A DNA stretch of 64,000 nt, taken from Candidatus Thiodictyon syntrophicum (GTDB taxonomy: Bacteria; Pseudomonadota; Gammaproteobacteria; Chromatiales; Chromatiaceae). Below are positions 25,615 to 36,231 of this stretch, in pieces. Location of the stretch: the NCBI RefSeq assembly GCF_002813775.1, contig NZ_CP020370.1, forward strand, positions 4,241,501-4,305,500, in the 5' to 3' direction. Positions within the stretch are counted from its first letter, which is position 1, and each line of letters starts with the position of its first letter. The translations under genes were made by a program, and so were the position numbers. The notes beneath the pieces are model-generated. The model was not told the DNA's origin. It ran no database searches and worked only from the letters and a program-made list of their open reading frames with translations.

Positions 25615-28071
25615 TCAATGACGCGTACGCACCGGTTGCTCGCGGGTCGCATCGGACACCGTCTCCGGTGGCTCATCCTTAGGACTGGCACCGTCGCCGC
25701 CCTCCGCGGCAACATCGATCAGTTCAGGCCTGCGGGTCAGGGCGATGTCCAGGACCTCGTCGATCCACCGCACCGGACGAATGTCCAGATGCTGCTGGAT
25801 GTTTTTCGGGATCTCGGTGAGGTCGCGCTCGTTCTCCCGCGGGATGATAACCGTATCGATGCCGCCCCGGTGGGCCGCCAGCAACTTTTCCTTGAGGCCC
25901 CCGATCGGCAACACCTCGCCGCGCAGGGTAATCTCACCGGTCATGGCAACGTTGGACCGGACCGGGATCTTGGTCAGGGCCGACACCAGGGCCGTGCACA
26001 TCGCAACGCCGGCACTGGGACCGTCCTTGGGTGTCGCCCCCTCCGGGACATGGATATGCACATCGAAGACGTTGTGGAAATCGGGGGCGATACCCAGGGC
26101 GTCGGCGCGCGCCCGCACGACGGTCATGGCGGCCTGGATGGACTCCTGCATCACGTCCCCGAGCTGCCCGGTGTAGGTGAACTTGCCCTTGCCGGGGACC
26201 AGGGCGGACTCGATGCGCAGGAGTTCCCCGCCCACCTCGGTCCACGCGAGCCCGGTCACCTGCCCGACCTGGTCGAACTCGTCCGCGCGGCCGAACCGGA
26301 AGCGCTGCACGCCCAGGTACTTTTCCAGCGACTTGGCCGTGACGACGGTCGCCGTGTCGCGCTTCTTCAGAAGGACCTCTTTGACCACCTTGCGGCAGAT
26401 CTTGGACAGTTCGCGCTCCAGATTGCGGACCCCGGCCTCGCGGGTGTAGTAGCGGACGATGTCGCGCACGGCCGACTCCCGAATGACCAGCTCCCCGGAC
26501 TTCAGCCCGTTGTGCCTGGTCTGCTTGGGGATCAGGTAACGCTCGGCGATGGCGATCTTCTCGTCCTCCGTATAGCCGGAGAGGCGGATCACCTCCATGC
26601 GGTCCAGGAGCGCCGGGGGGATATTGAGCGTGTTGGCGGTCGCGACGAACATCACCTCGGAGAGGTCGAAGTCCACCTCCAGATAATGATCGTTGAAGGT
26701 ATGGTTCTGTTCCGGGTCCAGCACCTCCAACAGGGCAGAGGCCGGATCACCCCGGAAGTCCATCGCCATCTTGTCGATCTCATCGAGCAGGAAGAAGGCG
26801 TTGCGCGACGCGACCTTGGAGAGGTTCTGAATGATCTTGCCCGGCAGCGCGCCGATGTAGGTACGCCGGTGCCCGCGGATCTCGGCCTCGTCGCGCACCC
26901 CGCCCAGGGACATGCGCACGAACTTGCGGTTGGTGGCGCGCGCGATGGATTGCCCGAGCGAGGTCTTACCCACGCCCGGCGGGCCGACCAGACACAGGAT
27001 GGGCCCCTTGAGCTTACGCACCCGCTGCTGCACGGCCAGGTATTCCAGGATTCGTTCCTTCACCCGCTCCAACCCGTAGTGGTCCTTGTCGAGCACCTGC
27101 TCGGCGACCCGGATATCATTACGGATGCGCGTGCGCGCCTTCCAGGGCACGCTGACCAGGGTGTCGACATAGTTGCGCACCACCGTCGCCTCGGCCGACA
27201 TGGGCGACATCAGCTTCAACTTGGCCAGTTCCGCCAGGGCCTTGGTTTTGACCTCCTTGGGCATCCCGGCCTGTTCGATCCGCTTGGCCAACTCCTCGAT
27301 CTCGTTGGGCGCCTCGTCGAGTTCCCCCAATTCCTTCTGGATCGCCTTCATCTGTTCGTTGAGGTAATACTCGCGCTGGTTCTTCTCCATCTGGCGCTTG
27401 ACCCGGCCGCGGATGCGCTTCTCCATCTGCAGGACGTCGTTCTCCGCCTCCATGAGGCCCATCAGGTGCTCGATCCGCGCCTGGATATCGGTCATCTCCA
27501 GGACCCGCTGCTTCTCGTCGAGCTTCAGCGACATGTGCGCCGCCATGGTGTCGGCCAGTCGTCCGGCCTCGTCGATGCCGGCGAGCGAGGTCAAGACCTC
27601 GGGCGGGACCTTCTTGTTGAGCTTTACATACTGGTCGAACAGCGCGACCGCGGAACGGATCAGTACCTCCTGTTCGCGCTCATCGGCATCCAGGGTCTCC
27701 GGCAAGGGCTCGAACAGGGCCGAGAAGGACTTGTCGGTGGTCAGAAAACGCGTGATGCGCGCCCGCCGGTTACCCTCCACCAGGACCTTGACCGTGCCAT
27801 CCGGGAGCTTCAGGAGCTGCAGGATATTGGCCAGGGTACCGATTTGCTGGAGGTCATTAGGCCCCGGGTCATCCACGTCCGCGCTCTTTTGTGCGACCAG
27901 CAGGATCTGCTTGTCGTTGGCCATGGCCCCATCGAGCGCCCGAATCGACTTGTCGCGGCCGACGAACAAGGGGATGACCATGTGCGGATAGACCACGACA
28001 TCGCGCAGCGGCAGGACCGGTACCTCCGGGGAGGCGAGGGAGGGGGATCGCGAAGATTCTTGCTGTGCCAT
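25615..28071 (-). CDS. lon: ATP-dependent Lon protease
   Basis: 818 residues from ATG 28071 (GTG 28077 possible). N-terminal substrate-binding LAN domain ([23 protein letters not shown]), central AAA+ ATPase with Walker A GPPGVGKT near residue 365 and Walker B FLLDEIDK, and C-terminal serine-lysine protease domain with [11 protein letters not shown] carrying the catalytic Ser. It degrades misfolded and regulatory proteins in the cytoplasm. It follows tig-clpP-clpX, the standard order. A heat-shock-like promoter candidate lies upstream at 28201-28229. Confidence 0.97.
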   Translation of the reverse strand: MAQQESSRSPSLASPEVPVLPLRDVVVYPHMVIPLFVGRDKSIRALDGAMANDKQILLVAQKSADVDDPGPNDLQQIGTLANILQLLKLPDGTVKVLVEGNRRARITRFLTTDKSFSALFEPLPETLDADEREQEVLIRSAVALFDQYVKLNKKVPPEVLTSLAGIDEAGRLADTMAAHMSLKLDEKQRVLEMTDIQARIEHLMGLMEAENDVLQMEKRIRGRVKRQMEKNQREYYLNEQMKAIQKELGELDEAPNEIEELAKRIEQAGMPKEVKTKALAELAKLKLMSPMSAEATVVRNYVDTLVSVPWKARTRIRNDIRVAEQVLDKDHYGLERVKERILEYLAVQQRVRKLKGPILCLVGPPGVGKTSLGQSIARATNRKFVRMSLGGVRDEAEIRGHRRTYIGALPGKIIQNLSKVASRNAFFLLDEIDKMAMDFRGDPASALLEVLDPEQNHTFNDHYLEVDFDLSEVMFVATANTLNIPPALLDRMEVIRLSGYTEDEKIAIAERYLIPKQTRHNGLKSGELVIRESAVRDIVRYYTREAGVRNLERELSKICRKVVKEVLLKKRDTATVVTAKSLEKYLGVQRFRFGRADEFDQVGQVTGLAWTEVGGELLRIESALVPGKGKFTYTGQLGDVMQESIQAAMTVVRARADALGIAPDFHNVFDVHIHVPEGATPKDGPSAGVAMCTALVSALTKIPVRSNVAMTGEITLRGEVLPIGGLKEKLLAAHRGGIDTVIIPRENERDLTEIPKNIQQHLDIRPVRWIDEVLDIALTRRPELIDVAAEGGDGASPKDEPPETVSDATREQPVRTRH

Positions 28072-28200
28072 TGACACTCTCGGTGCTGATGCGCTCGTGG
28101 GACGGCGGCTGACCGGTGCGGCGGCCTGAAACCGGACCCTGATGATGAGGTCCGGAGCGAGGCGCCGCCGGTGCGACCGACTTATGACGTGATGGTTAAA

Positions 28201-28229
28201 GAATCAGGGCAAACCGGGCCCAGTTCAAC
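28201..28229 (-). promoter_or_regulatory. Possible sigma-32-like promoter of lon
   Basis: On the minus strand GTTGAAC, then about 14 nt, then CCCTGATT resembles the heat-shock consensus CTTGAA-N13-15-CCCCATNT. Position about 130 bp before lon and lon's known heat-shock control support it, but the match is imperfect. Confidence 0.3.
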
Positions 28230-28320
28230 ACGGTGGCGTCAAAGGCGTCAGGGCGTCCCGCCCCGCGACCTTGGTCAGCGGGAGCGGCAGGCCCCGCCCG
28301 CGACTGGCGGGCACTAAGGA

Positions 28321-29598
28321 TCAATCTCCGGAAGCGGCCTGCTTTTCGACCAGGCCTTCATAGATCAGATAGGGCTTGTTCTCGCCCATGATGACCGAGC
28401 CGTCCAGGACCACCTTGCACACGCTTTTCATCGACGGCAGGTCATACATGGTGTCGAGCAACACCTGCTCCATGATGGTCCGCAGGCCCCGGGCGCCGGT
28501 CTTGCGGTCCATGGCCTTCTTGGCGATGCAGCGCATGGCGTCATCGCGCAGTTCCAGTTCCACCCCTTCCATCTCGAACAGACGCGCATACTGCTTGACC
28601 AAGGCGTTCTTGGGCTCGGTGAGGATGCGCATCAGGGCCGCCTCATCGAGTTCCTCCAGGGTCGCCATGACCGGCAGACGGCCGACGAATTCCGGGATCA
28701 GCCCGTAGCGGATCAGGTCCTCGGGCTCCACCGCGGCCAGCAGTTCACCGATCTGGCGCTTGTCGTCCTTGCTGTGGACGTCGGCATTGAAGCCGATACC
28801 GCCCTTGCGGGAGCGTTGCTGTATGACCTTATCCAGACCCGCGAAGGCCCCGCCGACGATGAACAGGATGTTGGAGGTATCGACCTGGAGGAACTCCTGC
28901 TGCGGGTGCTTGCGACCGCCTTGGGGCGGCACCGAGGCGACGGTCCCCTCGATCAGCTTGAGCAGGGCCTGCTGGACACCCTCACCGGAGACATCGCGGG
29001 TGATCGACGGGTTGTCGGACTTGCGCGAGATCTTGTCGATCTCGTCGATATAGACGATGCCGGTCTGGGCCTTCTCAACGTCGTAGTCGCACTTCTGGAG
29101 CAGCTTCTGAATGATGTTCTCGACGTCCTCCCCCACGTACCCGGCCTCGGTCAGCGTGGTCGCGTCGGCGATCGTGAAGGGGACATTGAGCAGCCGCGCC
29201 AGGGTCTCCGCCAGGAGGGTCTTGCCCGACCCCGTGGGACCGATCAGCAGGATGTTGCTCTTGGCGATCTCGATCTCTTCCTTGGCCTCCGAGACCTCTA
29301 AGCGCTTGTAATGGTTGTACACGGCGACCGAGAGCACCCGCTTGGCATACTCCTGGCCGATGACGAACTCGTCCAGGCTCTCCTTGATTTCGCGCGGCTT
29401 GGGCAGTTTGCTGGTGGCGTCCCCGACACCCTCCTGCATCTCCTCGCGGATGATGTCGTTGCACAGCTCGACACATTCGTCGCAGATGAACACGGAGGGG
29501 CCGGCGATGAGCTTACGAACTTCGTGCTGACTCTTGCCGCAGAACGAACAGTAGAGGAGTTTGCCCTCGTCGCTCTTACCGTGGTTGCTTCCACTCAT
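28321..29598 (-). CDS. clpX: ClpX, ATPase subunit of ClpXP protease
   Basis: 425 residues from [14 protein letters not shown]-terminal zinc-binding domain with C-x2-C...C-x2-C (CSFCGKS...[10 protein letters not shown]), AAA+ domain with Walker A GPTGSGKT and Walker [10 protein letters not shown], and the C-terminal lid domain ending near [12 protein letters not shown]. It unfolds tagged substrates and feeds them to ClpP, encoded just upstream. The extension to 29664 is rejected because family members start at the shorter Met. Confidence 0.97.
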   Translation of the reverse strand: MSGSNHGKSDEGKLLYCSFCGKSQHEVRKLIAGPSVFICDECVELCNDIIREEMQEGVGDATSKLPKPREIKESLDEFVIGQEYAKRVLSVAVYNHYKRLEVSEAKEEIEIAKSNILLIGPTGSGKTLLAETLARLLNVPFTIADATTLTEAGYVGEDVENIIQKLLQKCDYDVEKAQTGIVYIDEIDKISRKSDNPSITRDVSGEGVQQALLKLIEGTVASVPPQGGRKHPQQEFLQVDTSNILFIVGGAFAGLDKVIQQRSRKGGIGFNADVHSKDDKRQIGELLAAVEPEDLIRYGLIPEFVGRLPVMATLEELDEAALMRILTEPKNALVKQYARLFEMEGVELELRDDAMRCIAKKAMDRKTGARGLRTIMEQVLLDTMYDLPSMKSVCKVVLDGSVIMGENKPYLIYEGLVEKQAASGD

Positions 29599-29783
29599 CG
29601 GGGATGACACTCCGTCAGTCGGTTGGCGATCGGACCCCGGGGGGGCCAATCGATGCTGCGTCAATCATAACGCTTTGAGTCCGTATGGCAAGACGGTAAT
29701 ATGGCCGGGATTGTGGGCGGGTTGGCGAAAACCGCACAAGCGACCCGCGACCCCGCGCGCGCCGGGCAGGCAAGCCGACGCGC

Positions 29784-30428
29784 TCAGAGCTTGCCGAGCG
29801 ACGGACCCCGCTCGGTCAGTACCTTGTCGATCAGACCATAGGCCTGGGCCTCGTCGCCGCCCAGGAAGCGGTCGCGCTCCGTGTCGTCGGCGATCTTCTC
29901 GATCGGCTGGCCGGTGTGGTGGGCAAGGATGCCGTTGAGCCGATCGCGCAGCAGGAGGATCTCGCGGGCATGGATGTCGATGTCGGTCGCCTGGCCCTGA
30001 AAACCGCCCAGCGGCTGATGGATCATCATCCGCGAGTTGGGCAGGCAGTAGCGTTTGCCCGCGGCCCCGCCGGCCAACAGGAGCGCGCCCATGCTCGCCG
30101 CCTGACCGACACACAGGGTGCTGACGTCCGGGCGGACGAAACACATGGTGTCGTAGATGGCCAGTCCCGCGGTCACCGAACCGCCGGGGGAGTTGATGTA
30201 GATATGGATATCCTTATCCGGATTCTCCGACTCCAGAAAGAGCATCTGGGCGACCACCAGGTTGGCCATGTAGTCCTCCACCGGCCCGACCAGAAAGATG
30301 ACCCGCTCCTTGAGCAGTCGCGAATAGATGTCGAACGAACGCTCGCCGCGCGCCGTCTGCTCGATGACGATCGGCACCAGCCCCAGGCCTTCCGGCCTCC
30401 ACTGCGTGCGACTCACGGGCTTGATCAT
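29784..30428 (-). CDS. clpP: ClpP serine protease subunit
   Basis: 214 residues. Catalytic triad visible: Ser112 in [11 protein letters not shown], His137 in [12 protein letters not shown], and an Asp in the TERDRFL segment. The N-terminal propeptide (about 14 residues) is typical. It forms the barrel that degrades substrates unfolded by ClpX. Located between tig and clpX. Confidence 0.97.
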   Translation of the reverse strand: MIKPVSRTQWRPEGLGLVPIVIEQTARGERSFDIYSRLLKERVIFLVGPVEDYMANLVVAQMLFLESENPDKDIHIYINSPGGSVTAGLAIYDTMCFVRPDVSTLCVGQAASMGALLLAGGAAGKRYCLPNSRMMIHQPLGGFQGQATDIDIHAREILLLRDRLNGILAHHTGQPIEKIADDTERDRFLGGDEAQAYGLIDKVLTERGPSLGKL

Positions 30429-30512
30429 GCTGTTACTCGTCTCTCATCTACGCAATCGATCCGTCCACGCGGCGTCTGGACGGGGATCGTCCGCGCCGCC
30501 GCGGGGAGCGGG

Positions 30513-31826
30513 CTAGGTCCCCGCGGTGCCGACCGACGCCGGGTCGGTCAACTGCGCGAAGCTCATTTCTTCGTCCTCGACCGTCACCTGACTCAGGACC
30601 CACTCCACCACCTGATCCTCCAGGACCAGGGACTCCACGGGGGCCAGGCGCTTGCGATCGGCATAGTAATAGTCCACCACCTCCTTGGGGTCTTCGTAGG
30701 TGGACGCGAGTTCCTCGATCGCGGCACGGACCCGGCTCGGTTCGGCCCTGATCCCGTTGTGCTTGATCAATTCGCCGATGAGCAGCCCCAGGACGACCCG
30801 GCGCCGTGCCGGCTCCTCGAACAGATTATCGGGCAGGTCCATCGTGGGCGCACCGATGGTCTCACGCATCTGCCCCTTGAGGGCGCGGACCTCCTCGGCC
30901 AACAGGACCTTGGGGATCTCCACCTGGTGTGACGCCACCAGCAGGTTCATCACCCCCTCCTTGGTGCGGGCCTGGATGCGGGTCTTCAATTCGCGCGCCA
31001 TGTTGGCGCGCACATCGGCGCGGAACCGCTCGACCTCACCGTCCGCCACCCCGAAGGCGCGTGCGAAGGCCTCGTCCACCGCGGGCAGTTCCGGGGCCGC
31101 GACGGCATCGACGGTGACCTCGAAGCGCACCGCCCGGCCGGACAGCTCGGCACGCTGGTAGCCGTCCGGAAAGCGCAGGTCGAGGGTGCGCGTCTCACCC
31201 GTGCCGGCCCCGATGAGCCCGTCCTCGAAGCCGGGGAGCATGCGTGCGGAACCGATCTCCACCGGCACCGCGGCGGCCGTGCCGCCCGCGAAGGGCTCGG
31301 ACTCACCCTCCAGGGTCCCGGTAAAGGAGACGGTCAGCCGGTCCCCGCTCTGCGCCGGACGCTCGACCGGGACCCAGGTCTTGCGCTGCACGCGCAGCCG
31401 CTCGATCATCGCCTCCAGGTCCGCGTCGGTGATCTCGCTCACCGGCCGCTTGACGACCTGCCCCGTCAGGGGCGCCAGTTCAACCTGGGGCAGGACCTCG
31501 AAGGTCGCGGTGAATCCGTAGCGCTGCGCGGCCGGATGCACCTCGGGCTCGATATGGGGCGCTCCGGCGAGGCGCAGCGAGCGCTCGGCGACCGCCGAGG
31601 CGAAGCTCGACTGCATCAGGTCACCAAAGACCTCGCGCTCCACCTGGTTCGCAAACCGTTGGCGCAGCAGCTTCAGCGGCACCTTGCCCGGGCGGAATCC
31701 CGGAAGACGAACGCTGCGGACGAGCTCGTGAAGCCGCTTTTCGACCTGCTCCTGAATCGCTTCGCTTGGGAGGTCGACGCGCATCCGCCGCTCCAGACCC
31801 TCTCCCGTCTCCACCGTTACTTGCAT
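30513..31826 (-). CDS. tig: Trigger factor (ribosome-associated chaperone)
   Basis: 437 residues: ribosome-binding domain with the signature GFRPGKVPLKLLRQRF (about residues 43-58), a central FKBP-type PPIase domain (SGDRLTVSFTGTLEGE...), and the C-terminal chaperone arms. It binds nascent chains at the ribosome exit. First gene of the tig-clpP-clpX-lon block. The 380-bp region upstream holds a mobile repeat instead of a further gene. Confidence 0.96.
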   Translation of the reverse strand: MQVTVETGEGLERRMRVDLPSEAIQEQVEKRLHELVRSVRLPGFRPGKVPLKLLRQRFANQVEREVFGDLMQSSFASAVAERSLRLAGAPHIEPEVHPAAQRYGFTATFEVLPQVELAPLTGQVVKRPVSEITDADLEAMIERLRVQRKTWVPVERPAQSGDRLTVSFTGTLEGESEPFAGGTAAAVPVEIGSARMLPGFEDGLIGAGTGETRTLDLRFPDGYQRAELSGRAVRFEVTVDAVAAPELPAVDEAFARAFGVADGEVERFRADVRANMARELKTRIQARTKEGVMNLLVASHQVEIPKVLLAEEVRALKGQMRETIGAPTMDLPDNLFEEPARRRVVLGLLIGELIKHNGIRAEPSRVRAAIEELASTYEDPKEVVDYYYADRKRLAPVESLVLEDQVVEWVLSQVTVEDEEMSFAQLTDPASVGTAGT

Positions 31827-31987
31827 ACGTCTCGTCTCCCACCGTCACGGCCATCGTCGGCAAAACCGGCTGGAACCCAGCGCCTGTCCCACGCACCATG
31901 GGCCATGCGGGCGACTGACCGACCGGCTTCAAAAGCCCGATAGTATAGCCCGGCCAGCGCCCAGGGTCCAAACTCCGTGCTATACCA

Positions 31988-32191
31988 GGGTGCCATCAGA
32001 ACTGATGTGTTAACGCACATGCCGTAGGGTACGCATCGCGTACCCTACGGCTGCCGGGCGTTCTCACGAACCGGGCGTCGTTGTCGTTGTCGTTGTCGTT
32101 GTCGTAATCGTGTTCGGATTATTCGATTTACGACAACGACAACGACAGCGTACCCGGGATCTCGGTCACCACGTCAGTTCTGGTCGCACCC
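31988..32191. repeat. Inverted-repeat element with GTCGTT arrays, copy 1
   Basis: Starts GGGTGCCATCAGAACTGATG, ends CGTCAGTTCTGGTCGCACCC. Inside are a hairpin CCGTAGGGTACGC/GCGTACCCTACGG, then four GTCGTT units leading to GTCGTAATCG, and the mirrored ACGACAACGACAACGAC. Related copies lie at 34834 and 36232. It fills most of the gap between tig and hemN. Confidence 0.85.
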
Positions 32192-32204
32192 GCTGTGCCA
32201 AGCC

Positions 32205-33590
32205 CTAGATAACCTTGGAGAACCCAATGGGGCCGGATTTGTTCGCCAGATAGGCATCGAAGGCCATACAGATGTTGCGCACCAGGAGGCGTCCGCGCGG
32301 CAGGATGCGGATGGTGCCGTCCTCGATCTGGAGCAGTCCATCGCCGACCATGACCTCCAGGCGTTTCAAGGCATCCGCGAAATAGTCCGCGAACACGATG
32401 TCCCAGGCGGTCTCCACGGCCGGCATGGAGAGTTGGAAGTTGCAGATCAGCCGGGTGATGACATCGCGGCGGATCAGGTCGTCGCGATTGAGCGTCAGTC
32501 CGCGGAAGACCGGCAGGCGGTCGGCGTCGAGGTCGGCGTAATACTCGTCGAGTTCGCGCCGGTTCTGCCCGTAGGTGTTGTCCACCTTGCCGATGGAGGT
32601 GACCCCGAGCCCGATGAGGTCGCAGTCGGCGTGGGTGGAGTAGCCCTGGAAGTTGCGATAGAGGGTACCGGCGCGCTGGGCCTGGGCCAACTCGTCGTCC
32701 GGGCGGGCGAAGTGGTCCATGCCGATATAGACATAGCCGGCCTCACCCAGGCGCGCGATGGTGCTCTGAAGGATCTCAAGCTTCACCTCCGGGGCCGGCA
32801 GGTCGGTCTCGTTGATGCGGCGCTGGGCCTTGAAGCGCGTCGGCAGGTGGGCGTAGTTGAAGACCGAGATACGGTCCGGGGTCAGCTCGATGATGCGGTC
32901 CAGGGTGCTAAGAAAGCTCGCCGCGGTCTGCAGCGGCAGGCCGTAGATCAGGTCGAGGCTGATGGAGCGGAAGCCCTGGGCGCGCGCCGCATCCAGGACC
33001 TCGAGCGTCTCCGCCTCGGTCTGGATGCGGTTGACCGCCGCCTGGACACGCGGGTCGAAGTCCTGCACCCCCAGGCTCATGCGATTGAAGCCGATGCGCC
33101 GCAACAGGGCGACGGTCGCGGCATCCGCCTCGCGCGGGTCGATCTCGATGGAGAATTCGCCGACGGCATCGTCCGCCAGGGTGAAGTGGCGGCGGGTCTG
33201 ATCCATCAGCCCCTGCATCTGGTCGTGGCTCAGGAAGGTCGGGGTGCCGCCGCCCCAGTGGAGTTGCTCGACGACCCGATGGCGGTCGAAGAGCGCCGAC
33301 TGCATCGCGATCTCCTTGTGCAAGCGCTCCAGATAGGGCGGGGCCAGGCTGCGGTCCTTGGTGGCGATCTTGTTGCAGGCACAGTAAAAGCAGACCGTAT
33401 CGCAAAACGGCAGGTGAAAATACAGCGACAAGGGCCGCCCGCTCAGGTTACTGCGCGCACAGGCAGCCTTATAGGCGGCTTCGTCGAAGCGCTCGTCGAA
33501 CTCCACCGCCGTCGGGTAGGAGGTGTAACGGGGGCCGCTCTGGTCATAGCGGCGGATCAGGCCCAGGTCAAAGGAGATACCCTGTTCCAT
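32205..33590 (-). CDS. hemN: Oxygen-independent coproporphyrinogen III oxidase
   Basis: 461 residues from MEQGISFDLGLIRRYDQSGPRYTSYPT. Radical-SAM cluster motif C-x3-C-x2-C at Cys63, Cys67, Cys70 (FCDTVCFYCAC), GGGTPTF, and the HemN signature region around QGYSTHADCDLIGLG. It decarboxylates coproporphyrinogen III to protoporphyrinogen IX without oxygen, for heme and, if phototrophic, bacteriochlorophyll. It has the length of true HemN, unlike the shorter HemW. Stand-alone gene. Confidence 0.95.
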   Translation of the reverse strand: MEQGISFDLGLIRRYDQSGPRYTSYPTAVEFDERFDEAAYKAACARSNLSGRPLSLYFHLPFCDTVCFYCACNKIATKDRSLAPPYLERLHKEIAMQSALFDRHRVVEQLHWGGGTPTFLSHDQMQGLMDQTRRHFTLADDAVGEFSIEIDPREADAATVALLRRIGFNRMSLGVQDFDPRVQAAVNRIQTEAETLEVLDAARAQGFRSISLDLIYGLPLQTAASFLSTLDRIIELTPDRISVFNYAHLPTRFKAQRRINETDLPAPEVKLEILQSTIARLGEAGYVYIGMDHFARPDDELAQAQRAGTLYRNFQGYSTHADCDLIGLGVTSIGKVDNTYGQNRRELDEYYADLDADRLPVFRGLTLNRDDLIRRDVITRLICNFQLSMPAVETAWDIVFADYFADALKRLEVMVGDGLLQIEDGTIRILPRGRLLVRNICMAFDAYLANKSGPIGFSKVI

Positions 33591-33799
33591 CGATTCTACC
33601 CTCAAGTGTCTGAAATGGTTGCGAGGCCCGCGGATCGAGCGGACGCGGCGGCGGGGCCCGGGACCGCCGGATCGCACCGATCGGCCGGGGCACTGAAGTG
33701 ACCACGCTGCTGTGCATGATCAGGTTGTGGTGCAATGGTGGCGGACTGCGGCCTGGCCACGGCGTCCCTGGGGGCCCTTCGTGGACTCAAGGCCTGGAC

Positions 33800-34714
33800 T
33801 CAAGCCTCCTCGAACGCGCTCTGGTGCAGGGTAAGTTGCTCGCGGGTCAACAATAAGACGCCCTCCCCGCCGCGCTCGAACTCGAGCCAGGTCCAGGGCA
33901 CCCGCGGCAGGCGCCGTTCCAGTTCCTGGGCCGCGTTGCCGACCTCCAGGATCAGGATGCCCCCCTCGCTCAAGTGGCGGCCGGCCTCCTGCAGGATCAG
34001 CAGCACCAGGTCCAGTCCGTCCTCACCCCCCAGCAGGCCCAGTGCCGGCTCGCGGTGATATTCGGGGGGGAGCGCCGCGAGTTCCGCACGCGCGACATAG
34101 GGCGGATTGGAGACGATGACGTCATAGCGCTGACCCGCCAGCGCGTCGAACAGGTTCGACTCCAGGACCCGCACCCGATCCCCTACCCCGTGGCGCGCCA
34201 CGTTGCGGCGGGCGACCTCCAGGGCCGCGGGCGAGATATCGACCAGATCGACGTCCGCATCCGGCAGAAAGAGCGCCGCGGCGATCCCGATACAACCGCT
34301 GCCGGCACAGAGATCCAGCACCCGCCCCACCCGTGCCGAGTCGATCCAGGGATCGAAGCCGGCCTCGACCAGTTCGGCGATCGGGGAGCGGGGCACCAGC
34401 ACCTGGTCGTTGACCTCGAACGCCAGCCCGGCAAACCAGGCGCGCCCGGTGAGATAGGCGGCCGGCACCCGCTCGGTGATCCGCCGCTCGATCAGGTCGG
34501 CCACGCTCACGCGCTCAGCCGGGGTCAGGCGGCACTCCCGAAAGGCGGTCGGCAGCCCGGGCTCAAGTTCCAGGCAACTCAAAACCAGTTGCGCCGCTTC
34601 GTCCAGGGCATTGTCCGTCCCGTGTCCGAACCAGAGCCCGGCCCGGTTGAACCGGGTCGCCCCCCAGCGGATGTAGTCTTGGATCGTAATCAACCCGTCA
34701 GGCTGTTCGGCCAT
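33800..34714 (-). CDS. prmB: Ribosomal protein L3 N5-glutamine methyltransferase
   Basis: 304 residues from MAEQPDGLITIQDYIRWGATRFNRAGLWFGHGTDNALDEA, the distinctive PrmB N-terminus. SAM-binding motif VLDLCAGSGCIGIAAALFLPDADVDLVDIS and catalytic NPPY (VIVSNPPYV) follow. It methylates Gln150 of ribosomal protein L3. The upstream in-frame Met at 34792 is rejected on family alignment. Confidence 0.95.
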   Translation of the reverse strand: MAEQPDGLITIQDYIRWGATRFNRAGLWFGHGTDNALDEAAQLVLSCLELEPGLPTAFRECRLTPAERVSVADLIERRITERVPAAYLTGRAWFAGLAFEVNDQVLVPRSPIAELVEAGFDPWIDSARVGRVLDLCAGSGCIGIAAALFLPDADVDLVDISPAALEVARRNVARHGVGDRVRVLESNLFDALAGQRYDVIVSNPPYVARAELAALPPEYHREPALGLLGGEDGLDLVLLILQEAGRHLSEGGILILEVGNAAQELERRLPRVPWTWLEFERGGEGVLLLTREQLTLHQSAFEEA

Positions 34715-34833
34715 CGCGATGCGCTTCCCGGTAAGTGCGGTTACCCGGCTGGCTGGCCGGTCCCGCGACGCCCGCGGGAAGCCGTCAAGCATATCACCGC
34801 AGCGCGCTCGGCACCCGCCCGGCTGCAGGTGCG

Positions 34834-35008
34834 GGGTGCGATCAGAACTGATGTGTTAACGCACATGTCGTAGGGTACTGCGACCGGACGTTCTCACCGA
34901 TCGGGCGTCGTTGTCGTTGTCGTAATCGTGGTCGGATTATTCGATTACGACAACGACAACGACAACGGACCCGCGATCTCGGTCACCACATCAATTCTGA
35001 TCGCACCC
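34834..35008. repeat. Inverted-repeat element with GTCGTT arrays, copy 2
   Basis: Terminal GGGTGCGATCAGAACTGATG is mirrored by CATCAATTCTGATCGCACCC (one mismatch). Two GTCGTT units precede GTCGTAATCG, then GATTACGACAACGACAACGA. It lies between prmB and iscR and is the shortest of the three copies. Confidence 0.88.
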
Positions 35009-35076
35009 GCCCTTTGGCCGGACGGTGCGGGAGGCGCTGACCCGGCCGGGCGCAATCCCCCAGCGGCGCGACCACG

Positions 35077-35547
35077 TCAGGCGGCGCGACGCTTCCCGGG
35101 GGGCGCCTCGGCCACTTCGGGGCGCGCCGCCTTGGCGCGTTCGATACGTCCCCGCTCGACCAGGTCCGCCAGGGTGATACCACTCAGAAAATGAAAGATT
35201 TCATCGCTGAGCTGGTCCCACAGCTGGTGGGTCAGGCACGGCTGCCCCGCCCGGCAGTTCTCACGCCCGCCGCAGCGGGTGAACTCAACCCACTCGTCGA
35301 CGGCACAGATGATGTCGGCGATGGACACCTCGGTGGCGGGCCGCCCGAGGTAGTAGCCGCCGCCGGGACCGCGGACCCCGCGTACCAACTGCTTGGCGCG
35401 CAAGGCGGCAAACAGTTGCTCGAGGTAGGACAGGGAGATCCCTTGATTGACCGAAATATCCGCCAGGGTCACCGGGCCGTTGCCGGAATGCAGCGCCAGG
35501 TCGAGCATGGCGGTCACCGCGTATCTACCTTTCGTCGAAAGTCTCAT
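35077..35547 (-). CDS. iscR: Rrf2-family iron-sulfur cluster regulator IscR
   Basis: 156 residues. N-terminal winged helix ([20 protein letters not shown]...[29 protein letters not shown]) and the cluster ligands at the same positions as in E. coli: Cys92, Cys98, Cys104 and His107 ([20 protein letters not shown]). It senses Fe-S cluster status and controls cluster-assembly genes. The expected iscS-iscU-iscA genes do not follow; prmB does, separated by a repeat. A matching IscR-type operator precedes it. Confidence 0.92.
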   Translation of the reverse strand: MRLSTKGRYAVTAMLDLALHSGNGPVTLADISVNQGISLSYLEQLFAALRAKQLVRGVRGPGGGYYLGRPATEVSIADIICAVDEWVEFTRCGGRENCRAGQPCLTHQLWDQLSDEIFHFLSGITLADLVERGRIERAKAARPEVAEAPPGKRRAA

Positions 35548-35603
35548 CGTTGCGTACCTGTCAAGTGTGGGTTAAGCCCAGGGGTCGCGGCGAGGGCGGA
35601 CGC

Positions 35604-35627
35604 GACTCTGAGTAAAGTAGTCAACAA
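35604..35627 (-). promoter_or_regulatory. Candidate IscR operator/promoter of iscR
   Basis: On the minus strand GTTGACTACTTTACTCAGAG closely resembles the E. coli iscR promoter site GTTGACCAATTTACTCGGGA, in the region 57-80 bp upstream of the start codon. It suggests negative autoregulation by cluster-loaded IscR. Confidence 0.5.
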
Positions 35628-35697
35628 AGCCGGAATTTCAATATGCCGTCAGTGTAAATCCGCCTAACGGTCCTTCGCACCGGCGCGGCGCGGCCGC

Positions 35698-36126
35698 CTA
35701 ACGTACCGGGAAGGGGGTGGACACCACGTCCGCCCGGTGGTCGCAGGCGCGAAAAAAGGCCGACTGCTCCGCCTGGCCGGCATAGACCCAGGGCCGCAGC
35801 CGATGGGCGGCGGCGAACTCGACCGCCTGACCCAGCAGCCGTCGGCCGAGCCCACGGCGCCGCCAGTCCGGGTCCACAAAGACGCTGATATGGGCATTAC
35901 GCGGCGCCTGCGCAAAGGGCGCGAACCAGCGCGCCAGGCTCCAGGCGACGATCTCCTCGCCCTCCCAGGCCAGGAAACACCGGGCACAGGCGGGACGCTC
36001 GCGCAGTACCGCCAATAGATGTGACTGCTTGCCCCCCGCGGTCAGGACCCGCAGCCGTCTGAGTTCGGGCAGGCTCAGACGCCGCAACAGCTTGGATTCA
36101 AATCGGATGGCGGACTGGTCGGTCAT
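35698..36126 (-). CDS. GNAT-family N-acetyltransferase
   Basis: 142 residues. The acetyl-CoA-binding motif appears as DPDWRRRGLGRRLLGQAVEFA (R-x-x-G-x-G/A), preceded by the beta strand AHISVFV. Substrate unknown. It lies alone between iscR and mtfA, with a repeat element on the upstream side. Confidence 0.75.
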   Translation of the reverse strand: MTDQSAIRFESKLLRRLSLPELRRLRVLTAGGKQSHLLAVLRERPACARCFLAWEGEEIVAWSLARWFAPFAQAPRNAHISVFVDPDWRRRGLGRRLLGQAVEFAAAHRLRPWVYAGQAEQSAFFRACDHRADVVSTPFPVR

Positions 36127-36231
36127 GGCGCGTCCGGCCGCGACGACCGGGGTTGCGGGCCCTCGGCCCTAATCTGAGTCAGGTATTTTGCCACAGTGAA
36201 CGCTTGGGTTCACCCCTTAATGGTGCACTGG

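Noticed and set aside
25123-28074. A 983-codon plus-strand ORF opposite lon and hupB
   Set aside because: It is a mirror of lon codon bias in GC-rich DNA: His/Gln/Gly/Arg-rich with no domain, while lon on the other strand is certain.
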